A stretch of 64,000 nt of DNA, from positions 1 to 64,000 of the forward strand of contig JAEXDA010000039.1 of assembly GCA_023401925.1 (NCBI GenBank), given 5' to 3'. This document shows, piece after piece, positions 59,912 through 64,000 of this stretch. This DNA comes from Bacillota bacterium (lineage in GTDB: Bacteria; Bacillota; UBA4882; UBA8346). Below the pieces are notes generated by a model. That model searched no databases. It had not been told where the DNA came from and saw only the letters and a program-made list of their open reading frames with translations. Position 1 is the first letter of the stretch, and each line of letters opens with the position of its first letter. A program made the translations under genes and the position numbers.

Positions 59912-59979
59912 CCTTTTCACCTTTCTTTTTAAAATAGGGGCTTCGCCCGAAGCCCCTATGCCGAATCTCCCAGCGCTTA

Positions 59980-61260
59980 TCAGCGGTTTGATTCGACAAT
60001 TTGATTGAACCGCTCTTTAACTTCCTTCATAAAAACTTGTTCGGTCATATCGGAAGCAAGGTATCTCTCTAATTGACTATTTAAGGTCGCGCTAACCTGT
60101 GAGCCGTACTGTGTATACCAAAGCGGAACTCGCGGTGCGCTTTCAAGAAAATAATTCAATGATTCACTGTCCGGAATGACTTTAGCCAATTCTTTTTTGG
60201 TTTCCTCGTTATTTACGGGAGGTAAGAAACCATTCCGCGCTACAATTTTTGAACCTTCGACGCTTCCCATCCAGGAGATAAATTTAAATGCAGCTTCTTT
60301 TTTCTTAGAACGGCTGTATACATGGTTGAACGTAGAGGCGCCAACATTAATATATTTCGAACTATCGCACGGCATCCGAGTGATTCCCCAATCATCCCAT
60401 GTGAAATTTCGAAGTAAATTATTATCTCTTCCGCCAAGCATCATACCGGGGAACCATTCACCCATGATGATCATGCCAATATTTCCATCATAGAAAGCTT
60501 TAGCGTATTGAGTATTGGTGGCTTTCATTTGAGCCATGGACATAATCGCCTTGCTTTTTTCCAGGTCGCGCCGCATTTTGATACTGCGCGCCATCGCTTT
60601 CTCATCAAATTTAACTTTCCCATCAGCGCTGATAAAGTAGGTGTTCTCTTGAATCACCGGGAACAGGCTAAACTGCGGCCAGGTAAATAAAAGTGCTCCA
60701 TATTGTTTACCATCCCCCGATGATAACTTCTTGGTGACTTCCGCAAATTTTGTCCAATTCCAGGTGCCTTCTTTAACATAATGATTCGGTGTTGGGATTC
60801 CGGCTTTTTCAAATAATTTTTTATTATAATACGTATAGTATCCGGCACCCCGAAAAGGAATCGCTACCAGCTTGCCTTTGATAGTAACCTGCGCTTTATA
60901 AGGTTCGATTGATTTTAAATCATAATCGCTGTTCTTCAGGTACTTGTTTAAAGGTTCAATAAAACCATTTTTATACTGCATAAACATATCCACCTGGCGT
61001 TTTTGCATGTAACAATCAATATCTGCACCACCAGCCAGTAAAGTCATAATTTTCGTTTCATATACCGAAGTCGGGACTAGAGTGGTCTTTACATAAACTT
61101 CTTTTTGACTCGAGTTAAAAGCATCTACAATCGCTTGATAAGTAGGGTCCTCCCACATAAAAAAATTGATCTCCGTAGGCGCGGCAAAACCCAGGCTTCC
61201 ACCAGCCAACACCAAAAGGCCTAATGCGACTATGAAAAAATACTTTGATAAACGTTTCAT
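59980..61260 (-). CDS. Extracellular sugar-binding protein (importer 5)
   Basis: 426 residues, paralogue of the protein at 35609. The Sec signal peptide (core F-F-I-V-A-L-G-L-L-V-L-A-G-G, cleavage near F-A-A) contains no cysteine, so lipidation is ruled out. Conserved blocks are D-P-T-Y-Q-A-I-V-D-A-F-N, I-P-F-R-G-A-G-Y and S-T-F-N-H-V-Y-S-R-S-K-K. The gene lies 113 bases after dgoK, within the same run of genes. Confidence 0.92.
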   Translation of the reverse strand: MKRLSKYFFIVALGLLVLAGGSLGFAAPTEINFFMWEDPTYQAIVDAFNSSQKEVYVKTTLVPTSVYETKIMTLLAGGADIDCYMQKRQVDMFMQYKNGFIEPLNKYLKNSDYDLKSIEPYKAQVTIKGKLVAIPFRGAGYYTYYNKKLFEKAGIPTPNHYVKEGTWNWTKFAEVTKKLSSGDGKQYGALLFTWPQFSLFPVIQENTYFISADGKVKFDEKAMARSIKMRRDLEKSKAIMSMAQMKATNTQYAKAFYDGNIGMIIMGEWFPGMMLGGRDNNLLRNFTWDDWGITRMPCDSSKYINVGASTFNHVYSRSKKKEAAFKFISWMGSVEGSKIVARNGFLPPVNNEETKKELAKVIPDSESLNYFLESAPRVPLWYTQYGSQVSATLNSQLERYLASDMTEQVFMKEVKERFNQIVESNR

Positions 61261-61373
61261 CTTTTACACTACCTCTCCTCATAGTTGATATAATTGGATT
61301 TCATAAGATTTTATATAGATCCTCACCCCCTTTAATTTTTTCGTAATAAAATCCAACCCAGCTCTAACCGCAT

Positions 61374-62378
61374 TTATTCCACTTGGATTAAACCGCGTTT
61401 TTGAGCTATCCTGATCGCCCCGTATCCCGCAAGATCCATAACAGCCGAATCGTCGACGCTATAGATTGAACCTTTAAAATATGAATCATTTTTAATTAAA
61501 ATTTCAAAATAGCCCCGTAATGGTTTGCTACCGCCGATCCCCACAGTGATTTCGGGACTGATCTTTAAGGCCTGGCTATTTTTAACTGCAACCAAATCCG
61601 TTCCAAAAACAATCCCTGCCAAAAAATTCGCTTTATCATCGGTGCTGCAATCAAGAAACTGGTCAATGACCCTTATCAAGAAACAGGCGCGGTTTAAACC
61701 CAACCTTTGAGCGTATTCGGCGCCTTTTAAAATCATCGTTTTATTCATTTCCTTCGGAAATGAATGATTCAGCGAACTACCGATAATGGTATTTTTAGTG
61801 ATTAATGATATCAACTCTCCGGCCAACGATGTTATACATCCCGTAACTTGGGCATTTTGATTCAGATGGATGAATTTGGTATGGGAACCGGGCAAAACAA
61901 TCAGAGCCGATCCCTTCAAATTGAGTAAATCAACAATTCCTACAGTTTCAGTTTCTTCTCCCCGCATGAAATCCATTTTTTCAAAATTTTCCAGAGTAAT
62001 TTCAGAAACATTATTTTTAATTCCCGGAATAAACCAGATCGGTTGCGAACTAACTTTATCCAGCTGCACTCGGACCATTCCGCGGGCCAACTCCTCCACA
62101 CCGGCAGGAGCAAGAAGATGAGGCAATTCATATAAACCAACGTTGGAAGTGATCATCCCTGAAGCCAAAATCAAACTCAAATCTTCCTGTTTAATACCGG
62201 CTTCCATTACGGCAGCGCTTAACGCTTCCATAACTCCATTTTCCAGGATTTGCTTACTTCCGGTTATAGCCGTGTCCCGCACTCCAACTTCCTTGGCAAC
62301 CCGCGCGATAACTCGTTTGCCTTGCCAAATACTCACCCTGGTGTTCGTCGTACCCGTATCGATTGTCGCAATATACAT
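61374..62378 (-). CDS. dgoK: 2-dehydro-3-deoxygalactonokinase
   Basis: 334 residues of the DgoK family (sugar-kinase/actin fold), phosphorylating 2-keto-3-deoxygalactonate at C6. The phosphate-1 loop I-D-T-G-T-T-N-T-R is at residues 6-14. L-A-S-G-M-I-T-S-N-V-G and V-L-P-G-S-H-T-K-F are family blocks. The length is slightly above the E. coli protein. It stands between the aldolase and the importer genes and supplies the middle step of the De Ley-Doudoroff route. Confidence 0.93.
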   Translation of the reverse strand: MYIATIDTGTTNTRVSIWQGKRVIARVAKEVGVRDTAITGSKQILENGVMEALSAAVMEAGIKQEDLSLILASGMITSNVGLYELPHLLAPAGVEELARGMVRVQLDKVSSQPIWFIPGIKNNVSEITLENFEKMDFMRGEETETVGIVDLLNLKGSALIVLPGSHTKFIHLNQNAQVTGCITSLAGELISLITKNTIIGSSLNHSFPKEMNKTMILKGAEYAQRLGLNRACFLIRVIDQFLDCSTDDKANFLAGIVFGTDLVAVKNSQALKISPEITVGIGGSKPLRGYFEILIKNDSYFKGSIYSVDDSAVMDLAGYGAIRIAQKRGLIQVE

Positions 62379-62399
62379 TTTTCAATCATCCTCAGTGTT

Positions 62400-63057
62400 T
62401 CATTCTTTCAACGCATTAACATATGACCCGGCTGTTTCCCTTATTTTTGCATAATCGCCGGATAAAATTGCTTGCTTATCGACTAAATTGCCGCCGATCC
62501 CGACTCCTTTAACTCCGGATTTGATAAATTCTTTGATATTGCTTACGGTTACACCCCCCACGGCTAAAACCGGAATATGATTCAAGGGAGCTAAAACAGC
62601 TTTAATATAATCAATTCCCAAAAGACCCGCAGGGAAAAGTTTTTACCAAATCAGCGCCACACTCATGCGCCAGCACCATTTCCGTTGGCGTGAATGCTCC
62701 TGGAATCGAAATCTTTCCCAACTTTTTAGTCTCTCGAATAACCTCGGAACTTACATTCGGCGAAATAATAAACTCGGCGCCTGCAGCAACAACTCGCTTC
62801 ACTTGATCTACGGTGATCACCGTTCCCGCGCCGAGACTAACCCGGTCCCCAAAGCTTTCTTTGATTCGTTCCATCGAACGAATCCCATCATTTGCTTTCG
62901 CCTCATCCCTTTGATCAAGAGTGACTTCTAACAAAGAAATTCCTCCGTCTACCAATGCTCCAACCGTTTCCATCATACGATCGGATCCTATCCCCCGGAT
63001 GATGGCTATCAGTTTCCGTTCAAAGATATTGTGAAGCAATATATTTTCCAATCCCAT
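62400..63057 (-). pseudogene. dgoA: KDPG/KDPGal aldolase with a one-base frameshift
   Basis: The two adjoining frames together give a full-length (about 215 residues) class I 2-keto-3-deoxy-6-phosphogluconate/galactonate aldolase. The first part has A-I-I-R-G, V-T-L-D, G-A-G-T-V and F-I-I-S-P-N, and reaches the Schiff-base region L-V-K-T-F-P. Expected next is A-G-L-L-G-I-D-Y-I-K. One extra base in a GGG run (62632-62634, plus strand) shifts the frame, and the homologous end (V-L-A-V-G-G-V, G-V-G-I-G-G-N-L) follows in the next frame to 62400. It is either a real mutation or a read error. Confidence 0.85.
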
Positions 63058-63130
63058 ACCCCTTTCCCAAACTTATCCTATCGGTTGCAACACTCCTATC
63101 AATTCCGTAAGAAATTTATCCAAAAATACA

Positions 63131-64000
63131 TTACCATTCGGCAACCGTGCCGTCATAATTTCTCCAAAGCGGGTTTTTCCAATTATGTCCTTCTTTGCCG
63201 GCTTCAATAACTTTAGCTTCATCGATCTCGATTCCCAAACCCGGTCCTTCGGGAATCTGGATGAAACCATCCTCGTACTTAAACACCGATGATTCTTTAA
63301 GGTAATCTAATAAATCATTTCCTTTATTGTAATGAATTCCTAAACTTTGCTCTTGAATCGCCACATTCGGCGTACAAGCGTCAAGCTGAATACAAGATGC
63401 CAGAGCGATCGGACCCAAGGGGCAATGCGGTGCAACTGACACATCAAACGCTTCGGCCATAGCGGCAATTTTTTTACATTCACTAATCCCCCCGGAGTGG
63501 GACAAATCTGGCTGAATAATGTCTACATACCCATCCGTGAATAATCTTTTAAAATCCCACCGTGAAAACATCCGTTCACCTGTAGCTATCGGTATCGTGG
63601 TATGCCGGGAAATCTCACGTAACGTTTCAATGTTTTCCGATAAAACCGGTTCTTCAATGAACATCGGTTTATAGGGTTCTAATTCTTTGGCTAATACCTT
63701 CGCCATACTCTTATGGACCCGCCCATGAAAATCCACGCCAATCCCCAATCCGTTCCCAAATCTTTCTCTTAATGCGGCAACTCGGGCAACGGAATTCTCA
63801 ATCTTATTAAAACTATCGATGTAATGCATCTCTTCGGTCGCATTCATTTTAACTGCAGTAAAACCTGCCTGGACCATTTTTTCAGCCGCTTCAACTACAT
63901 CGGAAGGGCGATCCCCGCCAATCCAATTGTAAACTCTTAGTTTTTCCCGGCACCTGCCACCCAATAAATCATATATTGGAGCATTGTAATACTTTCCTTT
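63131..64000 (-). CDS. dgoD: D-galactonate dehydratase, partial
   Basis: Enolase-superfamily dehydratase that converts D-galactonate to 2-keto-3-deoxygalactonate. The 5' end lies beyond the window; the frame is open to base 64000 and already shows Y-Y-N-A-P-I-Y-D-L-L-G-G. Metal ligands are D in G-V-D-F-H-G, E in F-I-E-E-P-V and E in T-G-E-R. The base H-C-P-L-G-P-I-A-L and the W-x-N-P-x-W end are those of GalD. It heads the dgoD-aldolase-dgoK run. Confidence 0.92.
   Translation of the reverse strand, partial: KGKYYNAPIYDLLGGRCREKLRVYNWIGGDRPSDVVEAAEKMVQAGFTAVKMNATEEMHYIDSFNKIENSVARVAALRERFGNGLGIGVDFHGRVHKSMAKVLAKELEPYKPMFIEEPVLSENIETLREISRHTTIPIATGERMFSRWDFKRLFTDGYVDIIQPDLSHSGGISECKKIAAMAEAFDVSVAPHCPLGPIALASCIQLDACTPNVAIQEQSLGIHYNKGNDLLDYLKESSVFKYEDGFIQIPEGPGLGIEIDEAKVIEAGKEGHNWKNPLWRNYDGTVAEW

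Overview
This window reads as chromosomal DNA of a spore-forming Bacillota with a heterotrophic, polysaccharide-scavenging lifestyle. Sporulation is shown by sigG, spoIIR, a CotA-type coat laccase and a Gly/Pro/Arg-rich coat-like protein. All five sugar-binding proteins carry Sec signal peptides without a lipobox. That is unusual for a single-membrane Gram-positive and would fit a two-membrane (Limnochordia/Hydrogenispora-like) Bacillota; this placement is an inference. Nearly everything is on the minus strand, in catabolic operons.

Layout from left to right. (1) 1-350: inverted repeat and a 21-bp minisatellite. (2) 368-8112: an alpha-glucoside phosphorolysis regulon (LacI regulator, beta-phosphoglucomutase, ABC importer, GH65 phosphorylase), with two LacI-type operators placed inside two promoter spacers. 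(3) 8255-11202: an AlkZ-related protein, spoIIR and sigG behind a sigma-F-like promoter, and tRNA-Leu(GAG). (4) 11250-17250: a spore-flavoured accessory region with three paralogous five-helix membrane proteins, a coat-like protein with a sigma-E-like promoter, a CotA laccase and several tiny ORFs. (5) 17350-18881: an NhaD/ArsB-type transporter behind a structured leader that ends in a terminator. (6) 18981-19603: debris of a group II intron, IS5 and an IS1634-type element. (7) 19644-30325: a uronate/sugar-acid operon (uxaC, split uxaA, two SDRs, RraA-like aldolase, enolase-superfamily dehydratase, ABC importer) with a divergent AraC regulator. (8) 30326-31745: an internally deleted IS1634-type element lying in a group II intron 5' end, which sits directly after the terminator of the next operon. 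(9) 31859-36895: beta-glucuronidase-type GH2 plus ABC importer. (10) 37430-39394: two-component system. (11) 39707-43620: EmrAB-like efflux with MarR, MarR-type operators and an extra adaptor. (12) 44067-46338: frameshifted CE3-CBM2 esterase and udk. (13) 46383-54117: an Frl/Aga-like operon (GntR, SIS, ABC importer, PfkB kinase, class II aldolase) with two identical 20-bp operator copies. (14) 55039-64000: GH88, a second GH2 plus ABC importer cassette, dgoK, a frameshifted KDPG/KDPGal aldolase, and dgoD running off the window.

Together the genes describe import of glucosides, glucuronosides and uronic or aldonic acids by five importers that all lack their own ATPase. Intracellular cleavage follows (GH65, GH2, GH88), and the sugar acids are funnelled through 2-keto-3-deoxy acids to pyruvate and triose phosphate. 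No CRISPR array, rRNA or prophage was seen.
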